Source of the DNA: Bacteroidota bacterium
GTDB lineage: Bacteria > Bacteroidota > Bacteroidia > Chitinophagales > Chitinophagaceae
Assembly (NCBI GenBank): GCA_018268055.1
Contig: JAFDXF010000076.1
Span: 124,001 to 188,000 of the forward strand
Length of the DNA: 64,000 bases
Direction: 5' to 3'
Shown here: in pieces, positions 16,750 through 26,238 of the stretch
How the letters are laid out: every line of letters starts with the position of its first letter
Position numbering within the stretch: position 1 is the stretch's first letter
Translations under genes and position numbers: made by a program
The notes under the pieces: generated by a model
Databases searched by the model: none
Seen by the model: the letters and a program-made list of their open reading frames with translations, nothing else
Told to the model about the DNA's origin: nothing

Positions 16750-18117
16750 TCACCGTAAAACCATTTGCCGATCTGCATCAAGTTTAATTAAAATAAATAA
16801 TAAGATAGTGAACGTAAGTAATGATGAACCACCATAACTTAAAAATGGCAATGTAATACCCGGTGAAGGTGCCAAGCCAAGCGTCATATATATATTCAAT
16901 ACTACGTGTACAAATAAAATACCGGCAACACAATAGGCATATACTCTACTAAAAACACTTCTTTGTCTTTCTGCAATAAAAACAATGCGCAGCATCATAC
17001 CAAAGTACAAAAGCATCAATAGTGTGCTTCCCCAAAAGCCAAAATTTTCGCCCACTGATGAAAAAATAAAATCAGTATTCTGTGCCGGAACGAAATCGCC
17101 GCCTGTTTGTGTTCCCTTTAAAAAGCCTTTGCCCAAAAATCCTCCACTACCGATTGCTATTTTAGATTGTTTTACATTATAACTCTCTCCCTTTCCCGGA
17201 TCTCCTTTTTTAGAACTTCCTAATTTGTTATACTCTTTTTGTATGGCCACAGCTCTTGCAGAATCTTTGAATTGATAATCGTCAATACCAAATGACGCAA
17301 AGATGCGCACCACCTGATGTGGCTGAAGAACTTTTTCAAACAAAGCAGGTACTAAAAATTTTTGAACACCTACTGACAATAGCCATATTGCAATCACCAT
17401 CATAATTGCTTTACCCGCTCGCTTCTTCCTTTGTTTTATAAAATATATGATCAGTACCGCTGCAACTGTTAATATCATAAACAATATATCGCTACGGATA
17501 ATAATACTGGCAATGATGAGAATCACTAAAGACAAAACAGCAACAATATATTGAGCGGGCAATCCTTCTCTGAAAAAAGCTAAGGCAAATGAAAAATATA
17601 CTATTGCAGCACCTGGTTCTTTTTGTGCAACAGAAAGAAGTGCCGGTGTAAATGCAATTGCCGCTGCTATCAACTGAGATTTGGGCTTCTGAAAATCAAG
17701 ATTCGGTGATGATAAATATTTTGCAAGCGCCAACGAAGTAAATATTTTACATAATTCTACCGGTTGAATATTCATAACGCCCAATGGTATCCAACTTTTG
17801 GAACCTGCCACTTCTTTACCCACTACGAACGTAGCCAAAATAAGACCTACGCCAAACATGTAAGAAAGATTTGCTGTAGCAGTAAAAAATTTACTATCCG
17901 TGAGCAAAATAAATATGGCGACAACCAAACTAATGCCAAAAAAGAAAAGCTGTTTACTGTATTCTTTTTTAAAGCCTAAAAAATTTTGAAGCACATTATC
18001 GCCAACTCGATATTCTACAGAAAAAATACAGAGCAGGCCGATTAAGCAGAGTGCCATATACATAGCAACCAGCATCCAATCAATTCCTTTTGATATTTCA
18101 GGATTATGCCGATTCAT
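16750..18117 (-). CDS. rodA: Rod-shape peptidoglycan glycosyltransferase RodA
   Basis: The 455-residue polytopic protein belongs to the SEDS family. It starts after a short cytoplasmic tail with the first helix near MLVAMYMALCLIGLLCIFSV and ends with the conserved GLAPSPGITLPFLSYGGSS segment. A stretch at about residues 265-320 (KDSARAVAIQKEYNKLGSS, then SKIAIGSGGFLGKG and GTQTGGDFVPAQNTDFIFS) contains the catalytic-type aspartate region. RodA polymerises glycan strands together with PBP2. Its ATG overlaps the mrdA stop codon by one base (TAATG), so the two are translationally coupled. At 455 residues it is longer than Escherichia coli RodA (370), mainly through the loop around residues 215-300. 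Confidence 0.94.
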   Translation of the reverse strand: MNRHNPEISKGIDWMLVAMYMALCLIGLLCIFSVEYRVGDNVLQNFLGFKKEYSKQLFFFGISLVVAIFILLTDSKFFTATANLSYMFGVGLILATFVVGKEVAGSKSWIPLGVMNIQPVELCKIFTSLALAKYLSSPNLDFQKPKSQLIAAAIAFTPALLSVAQKEPGAAIVYFSFALAFFREGLPAQYIVAVLSLVILIIASIIIRSDILFMILTVAAVLIIYFIKQRKKRAGKAIMMVIAIWLLSVGVQKFLVPALFEKVLQPHQVVRIFASFGIDDYQFKDSARAVAIQKEYNKLGSSKKGDPGKGESYNVKQSKIAIGSGGFLGKGFLKGTQTGGDFVPAQNTDFIFSSVGENFGFWGSTLLMLLYFGMMLRIVFIAERQRSVFSRVYAYCVAGILFVHVVLNIYMTLGLAPSPGITLPFLSYGGSSLLTFTILLFILIKLDADRQMVLR

Positions 18118-20246
18118 TATTTCGCTGTATTTTTTACCAATGTGAAATAATTTTTTTCTTCGGGTAATAACATAATCAATAATGGCTTGGCAGGAACACG
18201 TTTTTGTATTGGTTGTTTAGATTTTTGTTGGCCGGAGCTAAGTGTTATTGATTTTGTTTCGTTACCAAAAATATCATCTAAGGATAGTGTAAGAGAAGTA
18301 GATGCAGGTTGTGTAGATTCCTTAATTTTTTTCAACGAATCTCTACTATTCATTTTTTGTTTCATCAATGGCGGAATCAAGTTTGTATTCATCATATTAG
18401 TTTCTACACCCTTTCTATTAGCGGCAATCGTATCATTGATATATTTTTCAATCATCAGGCTCACTATTGGCGCAGCATAAGTACCACCAAAGCGTCCACT
18501 ATTTTCCACCACACACATTATTGCAATTTTTGGATTTTCTCTTGGCGCAAATGCTGCAAAGAATGAGTGGTTTGGTTGTTTTACTAATTGTCCTTTAATG
18601 ACCGCATTATTTTCTACTGTTCCTGTCTTTCCACAAATAGTTATACCCGGCACTTTTGATCCTCTACCGGTTCCTGATTCCATTACACCTTGCATACCAT
18701 CATGCACTGCTTCAAAAATAGAATCAGGAATTTCCATTGCTATTTGTCTGGTTTTGTATTTATCTAAAAGTCCATAAGTATCTCCGCCCTCAATAGAATC
18801 TACAATATGAGGGATATAATACCATCCTTTATTAGCAATGTATGCCATTTCGTTTGCCACTTGCAATGGAGTAACCAACACTTCTCCTTGTCCGATACTT
18901 ACAGAACGAAACGTACAGAAATTCCAATGCCCTACACCATATCGTTTGGGGTTATTGAAATATTCAGGAGTGGGGATATTACCGCTTCTCTCGGATGGAA
19001 TGTCGACACCCAACTTATGACCTAAGCCGAAGGCGTACATATATTTATCCCATACTCTCAAACTGCTATCAATGTTTGGATATCTTGGGTTGTTGATTAC
19101 TCGCTGCATTACGTTTGCAAAATATGTATTGCAAGACATGGTAATGGCTGTTTTTAAATAAAAGGTTCCGGGGTCAAGGCACTTCATCGGCTTTCCACTT
19201 CCGCAACCATAAAAAGCGCCGGAGCAACTAAATGTTGTACGAGTGGTAATAACGCCATCGTGCAAGCCTACTAATGCCTGTAATGTTTTAAAAGTAGAAC
19301 CCGGCGAGTATGTAGCTGCTACTGCTCTGTTAAATAAAGGAAGACGAGGATCGTTATATAATAATTCACGAATGTGTTTGCTTCTGTCCGGTCCGGTTAG
19401 GTATCCCGGATCATAAGTCGGGCTGCTCACCATGGCTATAATACCACCGGTTTTGGGGTCTATTGCTACAATCGATCCAACCTTATTTTGCATCAACTTT
19501 TCACCATATTGTTGCAGTTTAATATCCAGACTTGTATAAAGATTACTTCCTGCTACAGCCGGAGCATCGCGTTCACCATTTTTATAAGGGCCTTGAATAC
19601 GATTATCTTTATCACGCAGCAATACTTGCATGCCTTTTTGCCCCTTCAATACTTTTTCATAACTCGCTTCAAGGCCGGTCATACCTGCATACTCACCACT
19701 CAAATAACCTTCATCAACGTGTCGTTTCAGATAGTTAGAATCTACTTCAGCTGTATAACCAAAAATGTTTGCCCCAGCCACAATAGGATAAGTGCGTACC
19801 GGTCGCTCTTGGATATAAAAACTATTTTGAAATCGCCAAAGATTTTCCTGAATACGGGCATACTTCTGAGGATTCAGCGATGCTTCAAAAACGGAAGGCA
19901 CTTGACGACCTGCTTTAATTATTGAAGTTAAGATACGCTGATTGTATTCAGCAGTATCAATATCCATGAGTTTGCAAAAATAAAAAGTGTCAATGCCCTT
20001 TGTAAGTGCAGGTGTAACCATCAAGTCATAGGCTAATGTGTTATTGACAATAACTTGTTGATGTTTATCGAATACCAAACCGCGTGGCGGATAAGCGGGT
20101 TTTTCTAAGATGGCATTACTTCGTGCAAGTTTATCATATTTAGAAGAAAGAATCTGTAAATAAAACAACCTGGCAAGAATTACTAAAAACGCCAGCACAA
20201 ACACTACACGCACAATTCTACTTCTTGACTGATTAAAAACAGACAT
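18117..20246 (-). CDS. mrdA: Penicillin-binding protein 2 (transpeptidase)
   Basis: The 709-residue protein has one N-terminal membrane helix (VVFVLAFLVILARLFYLQIL), a PBP dimerisation domain with YPPRGLVFDKHQ, and a transpeptidase domain with the three active-site motifs: SPGSTFK, SCN in ITMSCNTYF, and KTG in ICGKTGTVENNA. It cross-links peptidoglycan in the elongation complex. I start at the ATG at 20246 (MSVFNQSRSR), because residues upstream to 20318 are not expected in the family. The C-terminal 110 residues after the last motif are a poorly conserved basic tail. It lies between mreD and rodA. Confidence 0.93.
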   Translation of the reverse strand: MSVFNQSRSRIVRVVFVLAFLVILARLFYLQILSSKYDKLARSNAILEKPAYPPRGLVFDKHQQVIVNNTLAYDLMVTPALTKGIDTFYFCKLMDIDTAEYNQRILTSIIKAGRQVPSVFEASLNPQKYARIQENLWRFQNSFYIQERPVRTYPIVAGANIFGYTAEVDSNYLKRHVDEGYLSGEYAGMTGLEASYEKVLKGQKGMQVLLRDKDNRIQGPYKNGERDAPAVAGSNLYTSLDIKLQQYGEKLMQNKVGSIVAIDPKTGGIIAMVSSPTYDPGYLTGPDRSKHIRELLYNDPRLPLFNRAVAATYSPGSTFKTLQALVGLHDGVITTRTTFSCSGAFYGCGSGKPMKCLDPGTFYLKTAITMSCNTYFANVMQRVINNPRYPNIDSSLRVWDKYMYAFGLGHKLGVDIPSERSGNIPTPEYFNNPKRYGVGHWNFCTFRSVSIGQGEVLVTPLQVANEMAYIANKGWYYIPHIVDSIEGGDTYGLLDKYKTRQIAMEIPDSIFEAVHDGMQGVMESGTGRGSKVPGITICGKTGTVENNAVIKGQLVKQPNHSFFAAFAPRENPKIAIMCVVENSGRFGGTYAAPIVSLMIEKYINDTIAANRKGVETNMMNTNLIPPLMKQKMNSRDSLKKIKESTQPASTSLTLSLDDIFGNETKSITLSSGQQKSKQPIQKRVPAKPLLIMLLPEEKNYFTLVKNTAK

Positions 20247-20339
20247 AATTAATTTACTCCGGCTTCGATTAAAAAAATACTGAACTGCAAAATACGATTT
20301 GAAAGACAGGGTTTCCAAATATGTTTGCTTAATTATTTT

Positions 20340-20873
20340 CTAAGCAGTGTTAGATCGAAATTTTTGCTTACGTGGAAAGAGTATTTCAATAGTAAAAATA
20401 AGCAATAGGCTTATTGCAGTTGTAGCGATTACCTTAATAATAAAATCTAAAAAGCTGCCAAAACTCAGCCACTCCAGAAATACAAGATATCCGTGATGCA
20501 GCAATACCAAAACAAAAACATAAACCGCATACGGCGTCCATTGCATGGCTTTAGGAGATGGCTCATTATAGGTAAATTCCGATTCGTCTTTTGGCGTAAG
20601 TGCATTAATGATAAATGGCCGAACATACATCATCAGTACACAGGCTGCCGCATGAAGACCCGGAGTCATCGCAAAATAATCGAGTGTAAGTCCGGTTGCA
20701 AAACCATAAAATAATAAACCCAAACGAGAAACAGAGAATGGCAACCATAAAAGCGGAAGGAAGTACAGATAAGGCACAATAAAACGATGTAAATGAGGAA
20801 TTTTATTCAACACATACACTTGAAGCAGTATGAATAGTACAATACGGGCAATATTTTTTACAAAACCACTCAA
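20340..20873 (-). CDS. mreD: Rod shape-determining protein MreD
   Basis: The 177-residue hydrophobic protein has about five membrane helices and the small size typical of MreD, with FATGLTLDYFAMTPGLHAA as the recognisable family segment. It links MreC to the PBP2/RodA pair in the inner membrane. The start is TTG and overlaps the mreC stop codon by four bases (TTGA), which implies coupled translation. MreD sequences diverge strongly, so the call also leans on its place between mreC and mrdA. Confidence 0.88.
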   Translation of the reverse strand: MSGFVKNIARIVLFILLQVYVLNKIPHLHRFIVPYLYFLPLLWLPFSVSRLGLLFYGFATGLTLDYFAMTPGLHAAACVLMMYVRPFIINALTPKDESEFTYNEPSPKAMQWTPYAVYVFVLVLLHHGYLVFLEWLSFGSFLDFIIKVIATTAISLLLIFTIEILFPRKQKFRSNTA

Positions 20874-21751
20874 TGCTTACTCTGTTTAGTTTGTTCCACC
20901 TTATTTTTAGTTTCTTCCATCAAATGCTGTTGCTCCAATCTGTCAATATTGTTTATGATATGTACTTGTTGCAGGTTATATAAATTAGCAGCAGGTTTTA
21001 TTTGCAATTGATACATCCCTTGTGCATTGTCTAATGTAATTTTACTTACTGTTCCCACTAAGAATCCTTTGGGAAAAGTAATATCATTATTTCCGCTTGT
21101 GATCACACTATCTCCTTCTGCTACTGCTGCTGCTTTGGGTACACGAATCATTGTTAGGTAATTGGGATTTTTTCCATCCCAAAGTATGGTTCCCAAATCA
21201 CCGCTTTTTTTCAAGGAAGCATCTAAACGGTTATCGACATGCAATAAACTCATCACCTGGCTAAAATTGGGGCTAACATTTACAATTGTACCCACCACAC
21301 TTCCATCAGAGCCGATAACGCCCCAACCATCTTGAATGCCTTGATTGGATCCCCTGTTTAATTGTATATAATTTTTTTGTGCACTTACAGTACTATAAGT
21401 CACTTCTGCAGGGTATAAAAAATAACGACGATAAAATCCGGTGCTATCCAACGGTTTTACATCTTGAACCGATTGAGTGGTCGTATCGTGATGTGCATAA
21501 GCGAGTGGCAATAAACTCATCAAAGAATCATTGACCTTGTTCAATCGTTTATTTTCTTCTTTCAGATGAAAATAGTCTTCTATCTTATTGTATTGATTAT
21601 TGACACGACCTGTCACTTCATTGGCCATACCTAAAAACTTAACTCGATGAAAACGGTTATAACTGAACAAAAACCATAATGACACCACCTGCAAAATAAG
21701 GAAGGTGAGAAAGGTTCTATAGTGCCTAAGAAAAAGAAAAATATTACGCAT
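20870..21751 (-). CDS. mreC: Rod shape-determining protein MreC
   Basis: The 293-residue protein has a single N-terminal helix (FLTFLILQVVSLWFLFSY), a coiled coil (about residues 55-85, HLKEENKRLNKVNDSL) and the beta-barrel pair of MreC, with the conserved NKNY-like block AQKNYIQLNRGSNQGIQDGWGVIG and GDSVITSGNNDITFPKGFLVG. It scaffolds the elongation machinery in the periplasm. I use the ATG at 21751, as the upstream in-frame start is a TTG seven codons earlier. The last 25 residues are a charged tail. It follows mreB by 75 bases. Confidence 0.93.
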   Translation of the reverse strand: MRNIFLFLRHYRTFLTFLILQVVSLWFLFSYNRFHRVKFLGMANEVTGRVNNQYNKIEDYFHLKEENKRLNKVNDSLMSLLPLAYAHHDTTTQSVQDVKPLDSTGFYRRYFLYPAEVTYSTVSAQKNYIQLNRGSNQGIQDGWGVIGSDGSVVGTIVNVSPNFSQVMSLLHVDNRLDASLKKSGDLGTILWDGKNPNYLTMIRVPKAAAVAEGDSVITSGNNDITFPKGFLVGTVSKITLDNAQGMYQLQIKPAANLYNLQQVHIINNIDRLEQQHLMEETKNKVEQTKQSKH

Positions 21752-21826
21752 AGCTGCCGGCACAAGATACAAGACAGAAGTGAAATGAATTGAAACAGTT
21801 ATTCACTATGTCTTTCTTCTTATTTT

Positions 21827-22852
21827 TTATCGCATTACAAATGGGTATCTACTATAATTTTTTAAAGCAATACCGGTTCCTCGTACTACACTTTTGAGTG
21901 GATCGTCCGCAACGTGTACTGGCAACTTAATTTTATTAGCCAGTCGTTTATCTAACCCGCGCAGTAATGCACCACCTCCGGTAATATATAAACCTCTACG
22001 ATATATATCTGCAGCCAATTCAGGAGGAGTTTGCTCCAAAGCCTTTAAAATTGCTTCTTCTATTTTGAAAATACTTTTATCTAATGCTTCGGCAATTTCC
22101 TGATAGCTTACCATAATCTGTTTGGGAATACCGGTTACGAGGTCGCGGCCATTGACAGGATAATCATCCGGTGGATTGTCAATATCTTTCATAGCAGCAC
22201 CCACTTGAATTTTTATTTGTTCTGCGGTACGCTCACCAATAAGTAAACTATGATATCGGCGCAGTGCTTCCATGATATCGGCAGTAAATTCATCACCTGC
22301 TACCCGCACGCTTTGATCGCAAACAATACCTGCTAATGCGATAACGGTGATACCGGTGGTACCTCCCCCAATATCGATAATCATATTTCCAACCGGCTCT
22401 TCCACATCGATACCAATACCTAAGGCAGCGGCCATCGGTTCATGAATGAGATATACTTCTTTAGCTCCAGCCTGCTCTGCACTGTCTCGCACTGCTCTTT
22501 TCTCCACTTCTGTAATGGAAGAAGGAATACATATCACCATTCTCCAACTGGGTGGGAAAAGCGGTTTCTTTGGATACACCAATTTGATTAACTCACGAAT
22601 CATTAGTTCTGCAGCGTTGAAGTCGGCAATTACGCCATCTTTCAAAGGACGTACAGTGCGAATACTTTCGTGTGTTTTTTCGTGCATCATCAACGCTTTC
22701 TTACCTACAGCTAATACTTCTTTAGGATTATTGCGGTTCAATGCTACTATACTCGGTTCATTTACCACTACTTCTTCATTGTGGATGATCAGTGTGTTAG
22801 CGGTACCCAGGTCGATGGCTATTTCTTGTGTAAACCAGTTAAAGATTCCCAT
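21827..22852 (-). CDS. mreB: Actin-like rod shape-determining protein MreB
   Basis: The 341-residue protein is a typical MreB: MGIFNWFTQEIAIDLGTANT at the start with phosphate-1 motif DLGTANTL, then IHEPMAAALGIGID, MIIDIGGGTTGITVIALAG as phosphate-2, and GLYITGGGALLRGLDKRL as the adenosine motif. It forms membrane-bound filaments that guide the elongation complex. The start is set at the ATG at 22852. The same frame stays open for 55 further codons upstream but that region is non-homologous leader. It is the first gene of the operon mreB-mreC-mreD-mrdA-rodA. Confidence 0.96.
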   Translation of the reverse strand: MGIFNWFTQEIAIDLGTANTLIIHNEEVVVNEPSIVALNRNNPKEVLAVGKKALMMHEKTHESIRTVRPLKDGVIADFNAAELMIRELIKLVYPKKPLFPPSWRMVICIPSSITEVEKRAVRDSAEQAGAKEVYLIHEPMAAALGIGIDVEEPVGNMIIDIGGGTTGITVIALAGIVCDQSVRVAGDEFTADIMEALRRYHSLLIGERTAEQIKIQVGAAMKDIDNPPDDYPVNGRDLVTGIPKQIMVSYQEIAEALDKSIFKIEEAILKALEQTPPELAADIYRRGLYITGGGALLRGLDKRLANKIKLPVHVADDPLKSVVRGTGIALKNYSRYPFVMR

Positions 22853-22989
22853 TAAATTACAAAGTTGATTTTTGGCCTTGCGGCATATCAGATAATTTGC
22901 AAAGGTGGTATAAATATTTTGAATTATCAAAGAGAAAAGGCAATCAAAAAATATTTTTATCCCCCTTTTATAAAAAATAACATTTCGGA

Positions 22990-22997
22990 TACTTTTG
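22990..22997 (+). promoter_or_regulatory. -7 promoter element for the MFS transporter gene
   Basis: The bases TACTTTTG match TAnnTTTG exactly and lie 23 bases before the ATG at 23021, in the region shared with the divergent mreB leader. Confidence 0.5.
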
Positions 22998-23020
22998 AAG
23001 TTTTCATCTAACTTCATTTT

Positions 23021-24235
23021 ATGCGAATTATTTCCCGTACTGTTTTCATTCTTTCAATGGTCAGTTTGTTTGCAGATATTGCCAGTGAGATGCTTTATCC
23101 GATCATTCCTATTTATTTGAAAGAAATAGGCTTTAGCGTTTTATTGATTGGCATTCTTGAAGGAGTGGTAGGTTTTATTACGGGCATCAGCAAAGGGTAT
23201 TTTGGAAAAATGAGTGATGACAATGGCTTGAGGCTACCATTTGTAAAATTGGGATATATACTGAGTAATGTAGCAAAACCCTTAATGGCCATTTCCACTT
23301 CCGTTATTTGGGTATTTTTCATCCGTACAATGGATAGATTGGGAAAGGGAGTTAGAACAGCTGCAAGAGATGCATTATTATCTCAAGAAGCAACACCCGA
23401 AACAAAGGCCAGGGTTTTTGGATTTCATCGTAGTATGGATACCGTTGGAGCAGCTATCGGACCAATATTGGCTTTGATCTATTTATTTTTAAATCCGGGA
23501 GATTACAAAAATCTTTTCCTATTGGCATTTATTCCGGGCATTTTAGCCATTTTATTGATTTATGTATTAAAAGAGAAAAGGCAACCAAAGACCACCGTCA
23601 AGCATAGCGGCTTTTTTTCTTATTTCACCTACTGGAATATCGCTACACCTCAGTTTAGAAAAGTAGTTCCGGGTTTGTTATTCTTTGTTTTGTTCAATAG
23701 TTCAGACGTTTTTTTATTATTGATTACAAAAGAAACCATCGGAGATAATTTCATTACCATTTTGGGTGTAAAATTTGACTCAGGCTCTATCACTATAGCT
23801 GCATATATATTCTACAATCTTGTGTATGCTTTGGCCTCTTATCCAATGGGTGTGCTGGCTGATAAATTAGGATTTAAAAAAACCATCTTATTTGGCTTTT
23901 TCATTTTTGCAATAGTGTATAGCAGTTTCGCTTTTCATCCTTCTATTTCAGAAATATTCATATTATTTTCACTTTATGGCTTATATGCTGCCGCAACGGA
24001 AGGTGTTATCAAGGCATGGATTACTAATTTATCACAAAAAGAGCATACAGCCACTGCTATTGGATTTTATACAAGCTTTGAAAGTATTTGCACTTTGTTG
24101 GCAAGTGTTATTGCAGGTGCATTATGGAGTTTTGTAGGAAGTACAAGTACCTTTATTACAACGGCTGCTGTAACAGTTTTTATATTTGTTTATTTCATCT
24201 TTGGAATAAATGACAGAAAAATGAAAGCCAATTAA
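23021..24235 (+). CDS. Major facilitator superfamily transporter
   Basis: The 404-residue protein has 12 predicted membrane helices. The loop after helix 2 carries the altered MFS motif GKMSDDNGLRLPFVKLGY, and the region RTAARDALLSQEATPETKARVFGFHRSMDTVGAAIGP is characteristic of a subgroup of drug-exporter-like MFS proteins common in anaerobes and Bacteroidota. The substrate cannot be told. It is transcribed alone from the promoter at 22990, divergently from mreB. Confidence 0.85.
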   Translation: MRIISRTVFILSMVSLFADIASEMLYPIIPIYLKEIGFSVLLIGILEGVVGFITGISKGYFGKMSDDNGLRLPFVKLGYILSNVAKPLMAISTSVIWVFFIRTMDRLGKGVRTAARDALLSQEATPETKARVFGFHRSMDTVGAAIGPILALIYLFLNPGDYKNLFLLAFIPGILAILLIYVLKEKRQPKTTVKHSGFFSYFTYWNIATPQFRKVVPGLLFFVLFNSSDVFLLLITKETIGDNFITILGVKFDSGSITIAAYIFYNLVYALASYPMGVLADKLGFKKTILFGFFIFAIVYSSFAFHPSISEIFILFSLYGLYAAATEGVIKAWITNLSQKEHTATAIGFYTSFESICTLLASVIAGALWSFVGSTSTFITTAAVTVFIFVYFIFGINDRKMKAN

Positions 24236-24297
24236 ACAAACTTGGCACAATAATGGCTGATATTTGCAATTATTTATTTTTCCACTAAAAAAATTTT

Positions 24298-24765
24298 ATG
24301 AAAAAGTTTGTGATTTTAGCAGTTACGTTTTTGATGATTCATTCGGTACAGGCTCAGAGCAAAAGTGCAAAAAGTTCATCTTATCAAACCGCATTAGGTG
24401 TGAAATTATTAGATGGCGGAGGTCTTTCAATAAAACATTTCGTGAATGGCAACAATGCTTTAGAAGGTATTGGTTATTTATGGGGAAATGGTTTCCGCAT
24501 TACCGGTTTATATGAAATTCATGGAGACTTCAATGGTGCTGATGGATTGAAATGGTACATTGGCCCCGGTGCTCACGTAGGATTTTACAATGCAAAAAAC
24601 GGAAATGGTTCTTTTGTTGGAGTTGATGGTGTGTTAGGTTTAGACTATAAGTTTAGCGGCGCTCCTATCAATCTGTCTTTGGACTGGCAACCTTCATTTG
24701 AGTTTGGTACAGGGCGAGGATTTATTGGTACCTGGGGTGGCTTAGGTATTCGCTATACATTCTAA
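24298..24765 (+). CDS. Small secreted beta-barrel-like protein
   Basis: The 155-residue protein has a signal peptide (MKKFVILAVTFLMIHSVQAQ). The mature part alternates hydrophobic and polar residues, is rich in Gly and aromatic residues (GNGFRITGLYEIHGDF, LKWYIGPGAHVGFYNAKNG), and ends with the aromatic tail GGLGIRYTF, typical of outer membrane beta-barrels. With about eight short strands it is small, like the OmpA/OmpW-size barrels. The function is unknown. It stands alone and is followed by a strong hairpin that it shares with purD. Confidence 0.7.
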   Translation: MKKFVILAVTFLMIHSVQAQSKSAKSSSYQTALGVKLLDGGGLSIKHFVNGNNALEGIGYLWGNGFRITGLYEIHGDFNGADGLKWYIGPGAHVGFYNAKNGNGSFVGVDGVLGLDYKFSGAPINLSLDWQPSFEFGTGRGFIGTWGGLGIRYTF

Positions 24766-24780
24766 TTTATTTCATCCTTC

Positions 24781-24814
24781 AAGTACAGATTTTGCATCCG
24801 CAAAATCTGTACTT
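24781..24814. terminator. Perfect 15-bp hairpin shared by convergent genes, includes part of purD stop codon
   Basis: The stem is AAGTACAGATTTTGC and its exact complement, with loop ATCC. It lies between two converging genes, and the TT of the purD stop codon (24813-24815, minus strand) forms the base of its right arm. Neither side has a long T run, so it may act as a weak bidirectional terminator or as an RNA 3' end stabiliser. Confidence 0.75.
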
Positions 24815-26093
24815 ATTTAAATTCATACCCAATATCATTGCGAAAGTTCATACCCTGAAAAGATATTTTTTGCAATGCCATACTTGCCATAGAAGTTGAT
24901 TCTGCAACATCTTTACCAAAAGAAGTAATACATAACACTCTACCACCATTCGTTAATAATTGTCCGTTCTGCAGCACGGTTCCCATTTGAAATAAAATAC
25001 TGTTTGAGTCTAATGCATGTGCAACACCTGTGATTTCTTTTCCTTTTTTATAATCACCGGGATAGCCGCCACTTACAGCTACAATCGTGCAAGCGGTTCT
25101 TTCATCCACTTCAATTTTTATATTGTTTAATCTTCCGTTTTTAGTAGCGATCAATAATTCTACTAAATCGTTTTTTAATCTGGGCATTACTACTTCCGTT
25201 TCCGGATCACCCATCCGGCAGTTATATTCTATCACATAAGGCTCGCCGTCATTAATCATCAACCCAAAAAACACAAAGCCGACATATTCCATCTTATCTT
25301 TTTCAAATCCGGCTATTGTGGGTTTAATTATTTTTTCTTCAATTTTCTTTTTCAAAACAGCATCTGCAAAAGGTACCGGGCTAACTGCGCCCATTCCACC
25401 GGTATTCAATCCTGTATCGCCCACTCCTATTCTTTTGTAATCCTTAGCTTCGGGCAGAATCACATAATTTTTTCCATCAGTCAAAGCAAAGGTTGACATT
25501 TCTATGCCTTGCAAAAATTCTTCTACCACTACTTTTTTACTCGCCTCACCAAATTTTGCATTTTGTATCATCGCTTCGAATTCGGCAAGTGCTTCATCAA
25601 TTGTATTGCAAATCACTACACCTTTGCCGGCGGCCAACCCATCAGCCTTTAATACTATGGGTAGCGAATGTTGTTTCAGATATGCAATACCTTGTTGAAA
25701 ATTTTCACTTGTAAATTCTTTGTAAGCCGCTGTAGGAATATTATGACGCAACATAAATTCTTTGGCAAAAGCTTTACTGCCTTCCAATTGTGCAGCATAT
25801 TTTCGTGGGCCAATAATGAAAATGTTTTTTAATTTTTCACTTGAATTAAAGTAATCGCTGATACCGTTTACCAATGGATCTTCAGGGCCTACCACTACCA
25901 TATTTATAGCTTCAACCATGCAGATTTGTTCTATCTGTTCAAAATTGGTTAATGACACAGGAATATTTGTACCAAATTGAGCTGTACCCGGATTGCCGGG
26001 CGCTATTATGAGTTTTTTACAAAGAGGGCTTTGGGCAATTTTCCATGCTAAGGCATTTTCTCTGCCGCCGGAACCCAATAAAAGTATGTGCAT
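24813..26093 (-). CDS. purD: Phosphoribosylamine--glycine ligase
   Basis: The 426-residue protein is an ATP-grasp enzyme of purine synthesis, which joins glycine to phosphoribosylamine. It starts MHILLLGSGGRENALAWKI, has KADGLAAGKGVVIC as the ATP loop, GVGDTGLNTGGMGAVSP as the glycine-binding signature of PurD and EYNCRMGDPETEVVMPR near the metal site. The length is normal. It is transcribed alone, convergent with the preceding gene, and its stop codon is built into a hairpin. Confidence 0.96.
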   Translation of the reverse strand: MHILLLGSGGRENALAWKIAQSPLCKKLIIAPGNPGTAQFGTNIPVSLTNFEQIEQICMVEAINMVVVGPEDPLVNGISDYFNSSEKLKNIFIIGPRKYAAQLEGSKAFAKEFMLRHNIPTAAYKEFTSENFQQGIAYLKQHSLPIVLKADGLAAGKGVVICNTIDEALAEFEAMIQNAKFGEASKKVVVEEFLQGIEMSTFALTDGKNYVILPEAKDYKRIGVGDTGLNTGGMGAVSPVPFADAVLKKKIEEKIIKPTIAGFEKDKMEYVGFVFFGLMINDGEPYVIEYNCRMGDPETEVVMPRLKNDLVELLIATKNGRLNNIKIEVDERTACTIVAVSGGYPGDYKKGKEITGVAHALDSNSILFQMGTVLQNGQLLTNGGRVLCITSFGKDVAESTSMASMALQKISFQGMNFRNDIGYEFK

Positions 26094-26238
26094 TAGTTTT
26101 TTTTACGATAAATGTATAAACAAGAACATCGAATTTGGCAGGTAAAGATAAAATGAAAAATTTTTGAGTGGCTAAATTTCTGTATTTTGGATGCTCATTT
26201 TAAAAAACACTCTGATTTTAAAAACTTAAAAAAACTGT

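Noticed and set aside
19488..19925. A 145-codon open frame antisense to mrdA.
   Set aside because: It lies wholly within a well-supported gene, has unlikely composition and no promoter; it is a shadow of mrdA.
20247..20318. Extended N-terminus of MrdA (24 codons upstream of 20246).
   Set aside because: The ATG at 20246 lies at the usual start of the family just before the membrane helix; the extension has a coincidental open frame.
22853..23017. Extended N-terminus of MreB (55 codons upstream).
   Set aside because: The family starts at MGIFNWFTQ; the upstream residues are unrelated, and the region holds the divergent promoters.
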